A stretch of DNA of 64,000 bases from assembly GCA_024509875.1 (NCBI GenBank), contig JAMPIV010019850.1, positions 368,001-432,000 on the forward strand, given 5' to 3'. How positions within the stretch are numbered: the stretch's first letter is position 1; each line of letters begins with the position of its first letter. A program made the translations under genes and the position numbers. This DNA is from Oreohelix idahoensis. Taxonomy: Eukaryota; Mollusca; Gastropoda; Stylommatophora; Oreohelicidae. Shown here piece after piece: positions 33,795 through 46,129 of the stretch. Below the pieces are notes generated by a model. That model was not told the DNA's origin. It ran no database searches and saw nothing but the letters and a program-made list of their open reading frames with translations.

Positions 33795-33900
33795 TTGAAA
33801 GTTAGACATTAACTGTATTGTTTCCCTTATATGTACTCTGCCAAATATAGTAACACTCGAGAAAGAAAAGTGCGCAAATGACGGTGTGCACAAAAATATT
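33795..33900. mobile_element. MITE-like fold-back element, partial copy
   Basis: GTTGAAAGTTAGACATTAAC TGTATTGTTTCCC and CTCGAGAAAGAAAAGTGCGC AAATGACGGTGTGCAC match one arm of the element at 40497-40661. Confidence 0.5.
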
Positions 33901-34879
33901 TATAGAACTGTGATGATGCACAGTGATGTTTTTTAAATACTTTTGAATAAGTACATTCCCCTCTTATGATGGGCTTTTACACTAGTTCTTATATAAGGTC
34001 CAACTACTTCATGAGATATTTAGCCGCCCATACAGAAGTCCGTTCTAACTGTAGTGAATTTCTAAATACAATATCTAAATTAATATATAACAGTATAGGG
34101 CATAAAGGCAAAAGATAAAAAAAGTACAAAAGAATTTTCTGCTGAAACGGTTGGTATCGCCTACGCCTTCAGATTATTATTTGCTAACGAATAGCCGAAC
34201 AAAACGGTACCCAATATTTTTCCAATTCGTCCTTGACATAAACACCCACTTTTCCTAGTTCTAAGAAAAATATTTGCCTAAAATGCATTGTGGAACGAGG
34301 AGGGGAAAGGCTAGAAAAACAACACGCAAAGCACGTCACAATTGGTTCTAACTCTACAACCAACTTGCACGCTTTGCCTTAGGGGTTTCCCCAAATATAA
34401 TGAAAAAAGTTAGAATTGTGGACACCTCGGTCATGTAAACATGTTAAGCTCTTATTATGAATGACCTAAGCTCTCGTATTCAGCTTGATATTACATGGAA
34501 AAAGAATGAACGAAAGGTAGTTTAAAAATAAACAACTAACATAGAAAAAAAGATAGAATTTTGAACCAAACCACATAGCCCCTTAAAAATTATATATTCA
34601 TGTACCTGAAGACTTGCTGACCAAAAATATGTTATTAGTTATATAAATAGTCCCTTAACTAATTAAATATTGATAAAACAATACATAGAGATCAGAGATA
34701 CTGTCAGGTCAAGTCATATCTGCTTAGATTGGATCGCATATTTTTGGGGAAAAAAGTAGGTGACAGATAGGCTAGGATAGTACAGTGAATCCGATTGGGT
34801 GGCATTTGAAGGGAGATTAAATATTGTTGGCTGACCTTTGAATAAACATAAATAGCCTAAGTAACGTAGGAAAAGTTTG

Positions 34880-36249
34880 AATGATATTTTTTGAAAAGAC
34901 TGTTTACACTGTAAAATTAAGAATGATTGGCTAACTAAAAAGATATTGTCAGAATAAGCGTTAGAGGGGACGCCTTTTCTAAGAATATTTTATGAACAGT
35001 GATAGATGAGATCAGGCTGTGCTTTAAAATACAAGTTCTAAGCAGCCTGGGCAATACGACAGATCAAAACTGTGTCAGTCATCGTCTCTGTGTATATTTC
35101 CTTGAAAATTGAGGTAAGATTAACATTTATTAACCTGTATTTTATATGAAAATTGAATGTGAAATAATAATATATGTCTGGACATGAGTGGGTCTAAAGC
35201 GACCATGAGGCAAAGCCTAAAGATTGATCCACCATGTGATGGACTGTCAGAGAGGTGTAAAATACAAGAATATGTATGATTGTCATAAAGGAGCATAACA
35301 CCTATCCTATTATATGGAAGAGATTACAGCTGGAATTGCAGTGGCGTTGTAACTATTAGGGAAAGGAATACTGGTGTACATTGTCACATCAAAAGAAAAT
35401 GGTGGCATAGGTTTGTATAAGGATATGATCCTTTTGTTTGTTTGTAATGTACATGTCCTTAATTGTGGACTATTAGTGTATGCTAGATATTACGAAGGAT
35501 GCATACCTTCACATTTCAGAGGTCCTGGGTACTGACGTTAATGTGGTACCAAACGCTTGAAAACTGATTGAGTCAGGACTCTGCCTGTTTACTGAGAGCC
35601 CATGCTAGTGGCCATTGTCTATCAAACAGGGAACCGATTGTCAAGCGAGCAGAGGAAAGGATTTAACATATATTATACGGCCAAGATAAGTTCTTGTTCG
35701 GCACCTGAGAGCTCAACTACAGAACTTTAAAGGAACGATCTAATAACAGTGAAGAAAACTGGGACAAATATTTAATAGTTCCACAAGTGACAAAATAGAA
35801 ACAAACACTTCCAGAAGGACATGATTAAAACAACAACCTAGTATTACCACCAGTATTACCTTAAAGTAGGAGAACACTACATAAATATATTCGATTAATA
35901 ATTTTATATATATGCACAAAGGATTTATTGTGCTATTTGACTGATGTAATTGATTATTGTGATTTCACTTTTAAATTGTCTGTCCTGATTACAAATAAAT
36001 TTGAATCAGGATAATAAAACTGTAAAAATCTTATTTACACAAAATTCAACCACAGTCTTAAATAAGATAGCCTTTTAAAGTGTCGTTTGTATGTTATTGT
36101 GGTAGTACTGTGTGCTGTTGTGAATAATAAACTATTTGTTTGTATGTTTGTTAATTATTGTGCTTCACACTCTACTTTCATAACCCTAGACACAACACGA
36201 AGTCATTTAATATACTAATATAAATACATTTTGAATGAGATAAAGGGGG
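34880..36249 (+). mobile_element. LTR-like repeat with primer binding site, copy 1
   Basis: It is about 1.35 kb and similar in order to 46130-47483 and 54850-56245: a GATTGGCTAA...GACGCCTTTT block near its start, AATAAA signals (35995, 36127), an ACCCTAGACA block (36184), then a TGGTAGCGG primer-binding-type site at 36250 and the shared leader GACCTTCATAGC...AACATCAAAATCCA (to 36370). No coding internal region follows. The left boundary is approximate. Confidence 0.5.
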
Positions 36250-37165
36250 TGGTAGCGGAAAGGCACCCTGAAAAGTTCACAATACTATTGAGTAAATTCA
36301 AGGACCTTCATAGCTAAACTCATTTATTATAATACTAATACATAACAACAATTCATAACATCAAAATCCAACACACTAACACTGACGAGAAATCGCTAGT
36401 CTTGTATTAAGCCGGAGTTCAACCGCGTCTGTAGTCTGCTTTACAAACAGATAATGTGGCATATTTTAATTGACTTACTAATTTCAGCTACGTTCTCGAG
36501 TGCTGGCTTTCGATAGGGCATTCATTGAAGAAATCAGTTGATAACAGTGCAAGACGGTCTATGTTTGGAATTCCAAGGGCAAAATAAAGTAGATGGAGAA
36601 CACAATGGACGAGATAAGTATTGGCAGGCATACATTTACAAAAAAATTGCCTCGTTTTGGTGAGGCGCGACCAGTTCAACCTTATCGGTTATATTAGGAT
36701 GCATGTCCAAATATAAAAGAACTTTAGGTGTTGAATGATGTCAAGTGCAGACATACAATGAAGTGCATAAGACAGCACGACAGAAGACCTTAAACGGATG
36801 TGCACATGAGAGAGAAAACGTGGCGTGATGTAGCTGTTGGAAGCTTACGAGGTTAAAATGAACTTTTTATTAGATTTGTATTCGTTCATTCTTCAATATT
36901 TCCCTTATCCGTGCTTTTAACATTAAATGAAATAGTTGTGTACATTCAATATTATATACTGTTTATAGAAAACAGACACATAAATTGTCATCATATCAAC
37001 CCTTTTTATTACTGGTTTTTGTGTGTTTAATACTATCTTGCATCGTTTTGTGCGCACCTTTCAACCTGCACACATGGTTCGTCATGAAAAAACCAACGCT
37101 AATTTCTAAAGTAAGGTAAATGAGCGTGTAATGGGATCGATTACCTTTTATGCTATGTCTAAATA

Positions 37166-38486
37166 TACTGAAACACATTAAAAACGCACCACCTGTATAA
37201 TCCAGGAACAAAGTGTGAAATGTAAATATAAGTGTTTACAAGTTTACATATTTGGAATCTTTATTCATTTTCCTATGAATCCATGCTGGTCATTAATTTG
37301 TACATTTGATTGTTATGAAATTCATTGCATTTTGTGCAGGCAAGGGAGAAAACCAAAAATGCAACCAATAAAAACATTCATTCACACTATCCTCAGTATC
37401 TGGTATGTCCACCGTGTGCTTGCAAACAAGCTTGGCAGCGGCTCCGCATGAAACGCATAAGTCTCTGAAGGAAATTCCGGGGAATCAAGTCCCATTCACG
37501 TGTAAGAGCAGCTTCGAGCTGTTGCAGATTAGCTGGAGAACCTTGCATGTAGACTCTGCGTCCAAGCTCGTCCCACAGATGTTCTATAGGGGACATGTCT
37601 GGTGATAGGGCAGACCAATCAATCGTCACAATGTTCTGCTGCTGTAGATATTGCTGCGTAATGCATGCGGTGTGCGCACGTGCGTTATCCTGATGGAGAA
37701 GCTGCAAGTCTGGATAATTTGTGAACGCAGGAGCAACCAATGCATCCAGAACCTCATCTAGATATGTCACAACATTAACATTTCCACGGAAGACGTGAAG
37801 AGGCAAGCAATGGTGAAAACTGAATCCTCCCCAAATGTGAATACTGCCACCTCCAAATCGGTTGTGCTGACGAACACAGCAATCTGCAAAGCACTCTCCA
37901 CACCGTCGCCAAATCCGCATACGTCCATCAGCAAAGGATATGTTGAATCTGCTCTCGTCTGTGAATAGGACAGCATTCCACTGCAGTCTAGTCCATCTGA
38001 CATGTTGCTCTGCCCATTGCAGGCGCTGCTGACGATGTCTGTGAGTCAAGTTTGGCCCAACATAAGTTCGTCTTGCAGTAAGGCCTCTATCTCCGAGTCG
38101 TCGTATGACTGTCATTCGAGAGACTTGCCCACGTCTACCCACTATTGCTCTTGCTGTTTGACTTGCCGGGAGAGAACGATTCCTTAGGTGACTCAGCACA
38201 ATATGACGATCTTGCGCAGGGGTAGTAACTCGTGGTTGGCCACTCCGAAGTGTATCCCTGGCACTGCCAGTGGTTCCGTACGTTCACTGAGACGTACAAT
38301 AGTGCTGTGGTGGCAATTCATACTTCTGGCTATGGCCCGCGAGCTCATTCCGGTCTCCAACATACCAATGGCTCGTTGGCGGTCGTTTTCAGATAGTCGT
38401 GGCATTTCAAGCACATGTACTGGGTGTTGTGTCTCAACGGCCTTTTTATACCGAGTATACTGCCACAACGTTAATGTGCTTCAGTA
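37166..38486 (-). mobile_element. Tc1/mariner-type transposon
   Basis: The ends match as inverted repeats (TACTGAAACACATTAA at 37166 against the complement of TTAATGTGCTTCAGTA ending 38486, one mismatch) and are flanked by TA. The 1321-bp element carries one transposase gene on the minus strand. It lies inside the intron segment duplicated at 18780-19660, which lacks it, so it inserted after that duplication. Confidence 0.85.
37393..38405 (-). pseudogene. Tc1/mariner transposase (DD34E), one frameshift
   Basis: The N-terminal part from ATG 38405 has a helix-turn-helix region (MPRLSENDRQRAIGMLETGM, SSRAIARSMNCHHSTIVRLS). A one-base deletion near 38281 shifts the frame. From GTTGSARDTLRSGQPRVTTP onward the rest is open to the stop at 37393. 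Catalytic residues are visible: D in LFTDESRFNI, D in LLHQDNARAHTA and E in SPIEHLWDELGRR, with 34 residues between the last two (DD34E). Total length is about 337 residues, normal for the family. Apart from the frameshift nothing essential seems lost, so it died recently. It acts by cut-and-paste DNA transposition at TA sites. Confidence 0.9.
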
Positions 38487-39199
38487 TATAAATAAACGTG
38501 TGGCTGGGTTATGCCCAGTTATCGCTTGCTACAAAACATGCATCCACTACTGAACAATAAAGGAGATGTGTTACCATTCTTGCTGGTAATATAGGCGATC
38601 ATGTATCTCTGCAACTTCATGTCTCCAGTACTGTTTATTAAAGAAGTTGCTAACGTCTGTCTATGACCTGACAGTAAGCTGTTCATTGTCGTCCTCTGCT
38701 TACTTTTGTATCACTCTTTCATGTTGTCACGATATGATCCAACATTTTTTCCTTGTCATAACTAGCATTAGAGCTACCCCCTCCTCTACCCCACTTTGGT
38801 GTTAATTGTTGACATCATGTCCTGAGAAAGTAACATTCTACATGTGCTCAGTCTCCGCCTTCCTACTCACTGTCACTTTTTGTCGCAGTTGCAGTATATG
38901 GATGTTCAGGTCCTACATTTCTGCTACCACCATTACAGTTTTCCCTTGTTCGTTCAATGTACAAACATCCATAAATATTTCAGGAAGACAGAAGGTATTC
39001 AGCAACACAGGCTCCTTTCGGCTTCATCTATGTTGCATCACGCGCTTCCTTGCCTGATGGCCTTCTCCTGCCTTGGAAGGCTGAGTTTTAATTTCTTTAA
39101 CTGACTTTTCCGTGTGCTTGTTTAAAGTTTTTGTGGTTTTAAAATGTTTACAAGTTGGAGTAGCCGACACCACACCTTTGGTCGCCATTTACGAGATGC

Positions 39200-39766
39200 C
39201 TGGTAGGGAACAGTGTTACTATTCTATGCTCGCCTTTCGGGCCCAAGGAAAACAAATGTATCTAGATCTAGAGAAATCAAGTCCCATACAAAAATAATCC
39301 TAAACTCAAAAGTCAAGTCAGTCCTACTGTATGGATGGGTAGCGTGGAGAACAACACTAACAAGAACCAAATAGCTAAAGACTGTCATAAGTGTGTTCAT
39401 GCGCAGAATAAAAGGACAGCAAATGCATGACAAAATCACCAATGTACAACTGACCTCAAGACGCAGCAATAGAGACCGCAGTCAGCGACTCATAGCTTGA
39501 CTGCCTGCGTCAGAACCAGGGAACCAGAGCTGGTCAAGACCGTGCTCCACCTCCACGTGGTGGTCCTGGAAACAGTCTGCAGCAGTGCAGGCTGGCTGAG
39601 CGAGTACGGATCGCAATGGGAAGGCAAACCCGGTCCTAAAAAATGCCGTGCAGAAGTCGGATGTGTCGACCGAAAGGTGCAGATATCACAGCTACGTTGG
39701 AAACAGACACAACGCAACCACCGTTCTTTTCAGGGCGAACGAAGAAGAAGAAGAAGAAGAAGAACT
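39200..39766 (+). pseudogene. LINE 3' end with RT connector and GAA tail, copy 2
   Basis: The + strand gives LNSKVKSVLLYGWVAWRTTL, an interrupted frame, then VFMRRIKGQQMHDKITNVQL and NRDRSQRLIA, the post-palm region of a LINE polyprotein. This is followed by the GAA-tailed block shared with 8865-9165 and 44797-44990. It shows that the GAA-tailed repeat is the 3' end of a LINE, with the tail (GAA)n at 39738-39762. Confidence 0.65.
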
Positions 39767-39769
39767 GAT

Positions 39770-40490
39770 GACAAGGTCACCAATGTAGAACTGATGACAA
39801 TATCACCAATGTAGAACTGATGAAAAGAACCAGCCAACTGCCCTGTCGCAGAACGTCTGAACATGCTCTTTTGTGTGATCTCTCACACCTGCAGCCCTAC
39901 GGCAGTATCATTTCTTCTTCTTCAGTTTTCTCTCCGATCGCTTATTATTTGGCAATTTTGTGCCCTTTCATTCATTATTTTGCTCTATGCTGATCGTAGG
40001 ATGAAGTCTCTAACACTCAACTCCCCTACGGAAGTATCTTCTGGGGGACTACCTTTATCTTGTTACACCCCTTAGAGTTATTTACGTTTCGCCAGGTGGA
40101 ACGGTGGTATTATCGTAACAATACCAGGTCATTATCACCGGTCAGCGGAAATACGTTTATCTCTTTTTATCAGCCGGGCCACCTTTGGTAAAAGACGATC
40201 CTCGTTTTACAACCATAATGTTTGTCTGAGTGGCCGGCAACCTTTTTGTTTGACTGTCTGAAGAAGGCACGAAAACAAGGGCGATAATGAGATAACTAGC
40301 AATAACCCGTCACCATTGACAGGTTATTAATTAAAGTGTGTTGTTTCTGTTACATGTATTCGAGACGGTGCTATTACTACTCTGGTCATTTATTTGCAGG
40401 CGACCGTCACTAGATATTTGTAGTGAAAATTATATGGATGTATCAAATATGTTTATCAATCGTGTTGTTGGCTTCTTTCCGTAATCAAAA
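39770..40490. other. No gene seen
   Basis: There is a short direct repeat of AATCACCAATGTA-type words near 39432, 39777 and 39802; otherwise unremarkable. Confidence 0.4.
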
Positions 40491-40496
40491 TGTTCA

Positions 40497-40661
40497 TGCA
40501 CATCTTCATTTGCGCACTTTTTTCTATTTTCGGGAGAGTATATATAAGGGGAAACAATACAATTATTGTCTAACTTTCAACAATAGTTGCACCCCTTAGC
40601 TGTGGTTGAAAGTTAATGTACTCTCTCGAAAATAGAAAAAGTGCGCAAATGACGGTGTGCA
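40497..40661. mobile_element. Palindromic MITE
   Basis: The left arm TGCACATCTTCATTTGCGCA CTTTTTTCTATTTTCG and the complement of the right arm CGAAAATAGAAAAAGTGCGC AAATGACGGTGTGCA form nearly the whole 165-bp element, a fold-back structure. Partial copies are at 2112-2258 and 33795-33900. Confidence 0.7.
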
Positions 40662-40669
40662 AAGTGTGA

Positions 40670-41255
40670 CCGACCGATCGACAGACCGAAGTACTTACGA
40701 CGGGAATTATGGTATTGGATCATTTCCACTGGGCCCCTGTCTGTATCAATATCACAGATAATTTGTCTGGGTAAACATTCTTGACGGAAGGCAATCAGAC
40801 AAGTAATCAGTTCACACATTTGTTTGTGAGAGTGGACAAGATGTCACCGGAAATATAACGTCTTATTTTAAAGAGGTCACGCGTGCGAATATTAAATTTA
40901 ATATTTTTAAACACGTGTGGGATATTTTGAATTTAAACACCCCAACCCACGTAGTGCAAACAGAGCTTACGATTGGATTGAAGTAACAACCAGAATATAC
41001 AATGAATCTCATTGGTAAGTTTGCCTGGAAGTACACTCTGTGATTTGAACTGGAAACTGAAAATAAAATCTAGCGAAATCAGAGACACAGAAAAGACAGC
41101 ATCCGAAAATTATATTCTAAACCCACAATTTGCTGTATTATTAAACATGAGACAATGCAGAACCGGCTCCTAAGCAGTTGTCAACCCTAGGTGTAAAAAC
41201 AAAAGTCGCACTCACTGTCATTCAGTCACAGCCATCATTAATACCGTGTATGGCA
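40670..41255. other. No gene seen
   Basis: CGACCGATCGACAGACCG (40670-40690) and GGAATTATGGTATTGG match the start of the partial MITE copy at 2112 in inverse orientation, so the repeat may extend to about 40720. The rest is unassigned. Confidence 0.4.
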
Positions 41256-41261
41256 TCGGCG

Positions 41262-41570
41262 TCACCGTCGCACAGTGTTTGCGCTGACAAGTCTCCGAGT
41301 GCCAGGTGTATGAGCTGCTGTCTGAGTTGCTGTTTGGAAGCGATTGCGCAAACGTAACAATAGAATTTGGCGATCTTGAGCTAGTGTTGTTACACGAGGT
41401 TGACCAAGCCTGGGACGGTCATTGGTGGTACCTGTCGCCCGAAATCGCTGGTTCAGCCTCACTATAGTGGACTGGTCACAATTAAAATGTCTGGAAACTT
41501 CTCTGGTCGCCATTCCACTGCTGAGCATACCAACAGCTTGCCATCGCTCTTGTGACGAAAGTCGAGGCAT
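41262..41570 (-). pseudogene. Tc1-like transposase, N-terminal fragment
   Basis: The minus strand reads MPRLSSQERWQAVGMLSSGM, ATREVSRHFNCDQSTIVRLN and QPRVTTLAQDRQILLLRLRN, the paired helix-turn-helix DNA-binding domain. It is related to but distinct from the element at 37166-38486 (MPRLSENDRQRAIGMLETGM). It stops at 41262; no catalytic domain follows. No clear inverted repeats were found. Confidence 0.8.
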
Positions 41571-41599
41571 GACACAAACATTAACAGACTTTCTTTCGA

Positions 41600-44060
41600 T
41601 GAAAACAGATAATGGCTTTTTACTAGCTTAAACTTGACTAATGCGTGTGCCAAATTTCAATGTGATTCGACTTTTAATAAAGCCAGAATGAAGCACGAAA
41701 AATTTGAAGTAAACGTCACATCGACAGTAAAGTGGGAATACATGAATTTCATCACTTGCACACTTTCGGGATTTGAAAGTCGCTCACTTGCATAAACATT
41801 TCAACAGTGAAAACATGTCACGATTTCGATGCGCTTTTAATGGCGGCTAGTATATATTCGCGCTGTCCAGGCACATTTTCCCAGTTAATACCCAGATGAA
41901 TATTGGTGAATTTTTATTCATTTTTCCTGAGTTGCACTGTGTATACTCTAGAATTTAATTCTTATGAGAGATTAACATTGGTGGGTGCACAACAAAAGGA
42001 TGCGCTTGTTAAGCTTCCAACTCAGTGTTCTTAGCACAGGCATTTGTCTTTCTATTTTTCTAAAAGTACGTGGTTTACAAGTGTTACAGTACACGGTGTG
42101 GTTGTTTATGAGCGGTTATTCTTTTATATCATCTAGCTGTTAACGTTCGAGTAATGTAGGTATCTTGTCACCGTGCTGCAACTTGTTTCAATAAATGCAA
42201 ACCCGTGTGTATTATTATTTGTGGCAACTTTAAGTACAGTTATTTGTGTATGACGAGTTCATCCGTCATACTATTAATTGCTTGTGTAACAACGTATAAG
42301 TCTGAACTTGGAACAGTGTAATAATCGAATGAACCTCAGAAGCAGTTCAATATGACGACTCTGGCGATTTAATGCAGTCATTCAATTCTGATAACGATGA
42401 ATAGGCATATATAACGACATTGACTCAAATATTCATATTATCCTTCATTGCTATACTCTATGACCTCCATCGGTCATGCAAACGGTCATCAGTCTAAGCA
42501 TTTGTTGTGACTCTCCATTTAAATATTTCCATTAGTCTATTCCTTTATTTTAGCCATACACGCACGTTATAACTCTGTGGCTTATGTTCGTATTTCAGTA
42601 CATCGACAGATTATTCATTACACTTTGGCTTTCCACTCCAATACACTGTTCTACTCTTACTCTAGAGATGCAAATCTCAATATCACGTCTTCTATGATCG
42701 CGTACAAATACTGCGTTCGGCGTATATCGCTTAATCACATATTTAGGCTCATATGGCCATAATTTCCACTTTAGTCCCTGGGCTTCCCTAGCCTCCACAA
42801 AAGCCTATTCTACTTATGATCTAGGTAGTTAACACACAAGTATACACATAGTCTTTGGTTCTCAGACCACATATACGGCCGTTGGCCACAATGCCACATA
42901 TTGAATTCCCTTGTTACTAGACTACTAGCTACGTCATCTCGATATTTCGCGCATATCCTACTGTCCAATCAAGGCCAGTGCTGCATGATGCAAGCATCCA
43001 GTTCAGATGATAACCAATATGCTCACCAACCATGCAGTAGCCCCCTAACAACAAGCTATCAGACGGTTTGAACTACGAACGTTACTACGCCGCTAGTGTG
43101 AGAGAAGAGTATCAACACTAACCGCTTACATGGGACGAGTTATGTGGAGAAGTGCACTCATCACCAAAAAGAAGTGACGGAAGCCACGGCCACAGGACTC
43201 ACCTTGAGTTAAGTTTTCGTGTAAAATAGGGGAAAGCAACGGACTTTGATATATCTTCACCTACGTTTCCGTGACGAAAACGTGTATTTACAGCAAAATT
43301 TCACCAATCTTTCCATATTTATTTTAACCGTTAAAGACTGATTCATTATTAAAATTGTTACATGTGGTTTTAAAACTAAGCAGTCATAGTCGATTCAGTT
43401 TTTATATGTCAGAAAGCGAACGTTTCAGTAAGATTCTTTAAAACATACATCTATATATACTTAGATATATTTACATCTATAGAGCCATTACTTATAAGAG
43501 GATTTCGTTGGATTTCACCAATTGGGGCTTGAACGGGCCAGACTACTGATTAAATCCTTCACAAAAGGCGACGGACAAATATAAGTTAACAATTGTTCAG
43601 CCCTATGCAACTTTGTTCTTGAATTCTGAATTATCTTGTGGAAGTCACTTTAAGGTAGAAGTGTCATTAACCTTCTATCAACATCTCTGCCAGAGTAATC
43701 TTGTGCGAAGGTAAATACCTTTGACGGCCCATTTAAATACTCTTGAGTTTTAGCCATTTTTGGACGACTACTGCAAAGCAGGAAAGGCAATCCGTTACAT
43801 GCCAGTATAATGAGAGATGAAAAGAAGACGCAGGCGAAGCATAGGGGAAATTTATTGATAGCATTACAAGATAGAACGAGTTCTAGAATTCACAGCGTAA
43901 GAGAGGTATACAAAGATTTTAAAAAAAAGAAGATAACCTGAGACTGAAATGAACATGATCCGATATGGAAAAAGCCTGAGATGATGGCACGAGACAAGAT
44001 GATTTGGCACGTGTTTGTTCAAGGTCTGCGCATAAATAGTGTTGAATAGTTGCTACCTCA
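41600..44060. other. No recognised gene
   Basis: About 2.4 kb of AT-rich sequence, probably intergenic or intronic. The short open frames at 42577-42798 show no motif I can name. Confidence 0.4.
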
Positions 44061-44098
44061 TATACGTTTTAAAAAATGATGTGTACTATTTGTCTTAC

Positions 44099-44332
44099 CG
44101 CAGAAACGTGCCTTTTAGCCCAGCAACAGTCAGGATTAGTCGGGATGTAGAAAAAGACCAGTGTAGCATTATTGGACCTGAGAAATTGTCTAAAATTGGC
44201 CGAGTTTAAATTTGCGACTACAGTTGATCCCAGAAAAAAATCACCTGATTGATCATTGACATCATTCTCTGCATCCAGCATACTTTTTGGCATTATTATA
44301 TTTCTTATATTTGGCTTCTGTTGTCGAGCCAT
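44099..44332 (-). CDS. Thioredoxin-fold protein, N-terminal exon, unit B
   Basis: The minus strand encodes DFFLGSTVVANLNSANFRQF, then LRSNNATLVFFYIPTNPDCC WAKRHVSA, ending in phase 0 at a donor GCG|GTAAGA (GT at 44098-44097). The predicted active-site turn is again CCWAK rather than CxxC, identical to the paralogue at 22005. An ATG at 44332 opens the frame; an AG|AATG context shared with the paralogue could instead be an acceptor, though with a poor pyrimidine tract. It joins in phase to the exon at 29341-29099. The sequence upstream (44430-44640) is shared with 22370-22670, including CTTTAAGTGGATTAGCTTG, as expected of duplicated genes. Confidence 0.6.
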
Positions 44333-44744
44333 TCTTACACACTTTATAGGCCCTATCTAGATCAGAGTTTTTGTCTGAAAAATTGTTGTAGTCTTCACGG
44401 AAGCATGGATACACAGGAGGTATGGGTTTCAGCATCTGGTCAAAAGATGATATTTTCCGTCAGGTTTATCTGCTTTAAGTGGATTAGCTTGAGGGGAAGG
44501 GCAACTGCACCAGCTAGCTTCCGCCCAAGAGCAACGTATGTAAGTCTGTGACGCCATCTACTTGTGTGTACCATTGTTCAAAGTATTTCTGGTATTTTAT
44601 AGTGCGCACTGGAGCGCACGACAGGCATGTCTAATTCATTTGGTAGCAATCAGAAATTACTAGGTGCGATACGTTCTGCGTCGTGACACAATCAGATAAT
44701 ATGGAAATGACGCACATTGCACAGGGAAAGCTAACTTGAATACA

Positions 44745-44990
44745 TATGAAACAAATATAAAGGCATGCACTTAAAGAATAGAACACCAGACAACATGGTC
44801 CTGCAAACAGGCTGCATCACTGCAGTCTGGCTAAGTGAGTAGGGATCAAAGAGGGAAGGCTAACTCGGTCCCAAAAATACCGTGCTGAAGTCGGATGTGT
44901 CGGCCGAAAGGCGCAATTATTGCAGCTTCGCTGTAAACGGACACAACGCAACCAACGTCCTTTTCAGGACGAACGAAGAAGAAGAATACC
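44745..44990 (+). repeat. SINE fragment and GAA-tailed retroelement end, copy 3
   Basis: 44745-44795 holds a decayed piece of the SINE tail (AACAAATATAAAGGCATGC, AACACCAGACAACA). It runs into TGGTCCTGCAAACAGGCTGC through CAGGACGAACGAAGAAGAAG, matching 8960-9155. The abutment suggests insertion of one element into the other. Confidence 0.65.
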
Positions 44991-45317
44991 ACTTAAGAGA
45001 ACACACTTGCCTTGGAACCTTTCATGTAGAAATTTCTTCAGAATATGAAAACCGTTCGCAATGCACAGTGAAGCTAAATTGAGCCTCCATATTCAGAGCT
45101 CACAGGCCGTTAAGTTTGTGTGCACAGTGCACTGACCATAAGTTTTGGAAAAATTGACTATAAAGATCCTGTGGTAAAGTACAGTGATACAGCGATAAAA
45201 TCATTAATTATATATATTAAAGTCAAAATAATAGCAGTAGAAATAAAATTAGTAAAGTTGTAACGCGTCTTCTTACCTGCGCCAGAAAACGCATTGATTT
45301 AAGCAGGACAGAACATA

Positions 45318-45611
45318 GTGAGAAATCTTATCGCCGCGTTGGTAATATTGGCCTTTATAACGCGCCCGTCAATGGTTAACGATAAAAATTTGAAAAATCT
45401 ACTAGCGTATTGTTCCAGTGAAGATAGAAAAAATAAAACACACGAACGCATAAGATTGAGAGAGCAGACACCTGCTGCCGGCTTGTCAAGTGTTAGAAGC
45501 TTGAATTTGCTACTCAGGCCAACAGTGCGAGACGATGCCGTTAGCTTGTGTCGAAAACGATGTCGCAAGTTTGAAAATTTAAAATACCCCGCTAGTCCAA
45601 TACATTTCTAA
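45318..45611 (+). CDS. Hypothetical small ORF
   Basis: 97 codons. The start MRNLIAALVILAFITRPSMV looks like a short signal peptide and the C-terminal half is basic with a CRKRCRKF motif. No homologue or splice context is visible, and the opposite strand is open over the same interval. It may be chance; it is kept because of the signal-like start. Confidence 0.2.
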   Translation: MRNLIAALVILAFITRPSMVNDKNLKNLLAYCSSEDRKNKTHERIRLREQTPAAGLSSVRSLNLLLRPTVRDDAVSLCRKRCRKFENLKYPASPIHF

Positions 45612-45619
45612 CCACAGAC

Positions 45620-46120
45620 ACTGTGGAAAAATATATATACACACACGCATAATTACTTCCTATCGGGAAAAAGGAAAATCATTCAAGTAGTTGAAACTTA
45701 GAAAACAACAAACACCAAAATGGAAAATATATTGAAATCTTTATTAATAGGTTTAGGATCATAAAAGTTAGCTAGTCTAAGAGCTGGTCTTGTCCTGATG
45801 GGTAATATGCTTTCGAACAAAAAATCCGACAGATAGAAATAAAGTTATGGACAAAAGACTTTATTTGTTCGTACAGACAGACCAACACATGCTAGTTTGG
45901 ACTTGCACTAACGGTGACATTTTTTGACGCGTCCTTGAAAAAGGCAAGAAAGGGTACAAGTAGTCTGTTGTATGAAAGGGGAGACAAGGAGGGGAAAAAA
46001 ATTATGGGATGGCTCAAACTGAATATTTTTTGGTAGTGTTAGGCCAAAACCAAGTGTATCTTTGGTGAATGCCAAGTTCGGAAGGACAGACCGACAGAAG
46101 TACACTAACATTGGACCGAA
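45620..46120. other. No gene seen
   Basis: AT-rich sequence leading into the LTR-like repeat. A purine-rich AAAGGGGAGACAAGGAGGGG occurs at 45976-45995. Confidence 0.35.
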
Positions 46121-46129
46121 ATTGGACCT

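Noticed and set aside
42577..42798. Overlapping 61- and 67-codon ORFs
   Set aside because: No motif, no copy elsewhere in the window and both strands open; consistent with chance.
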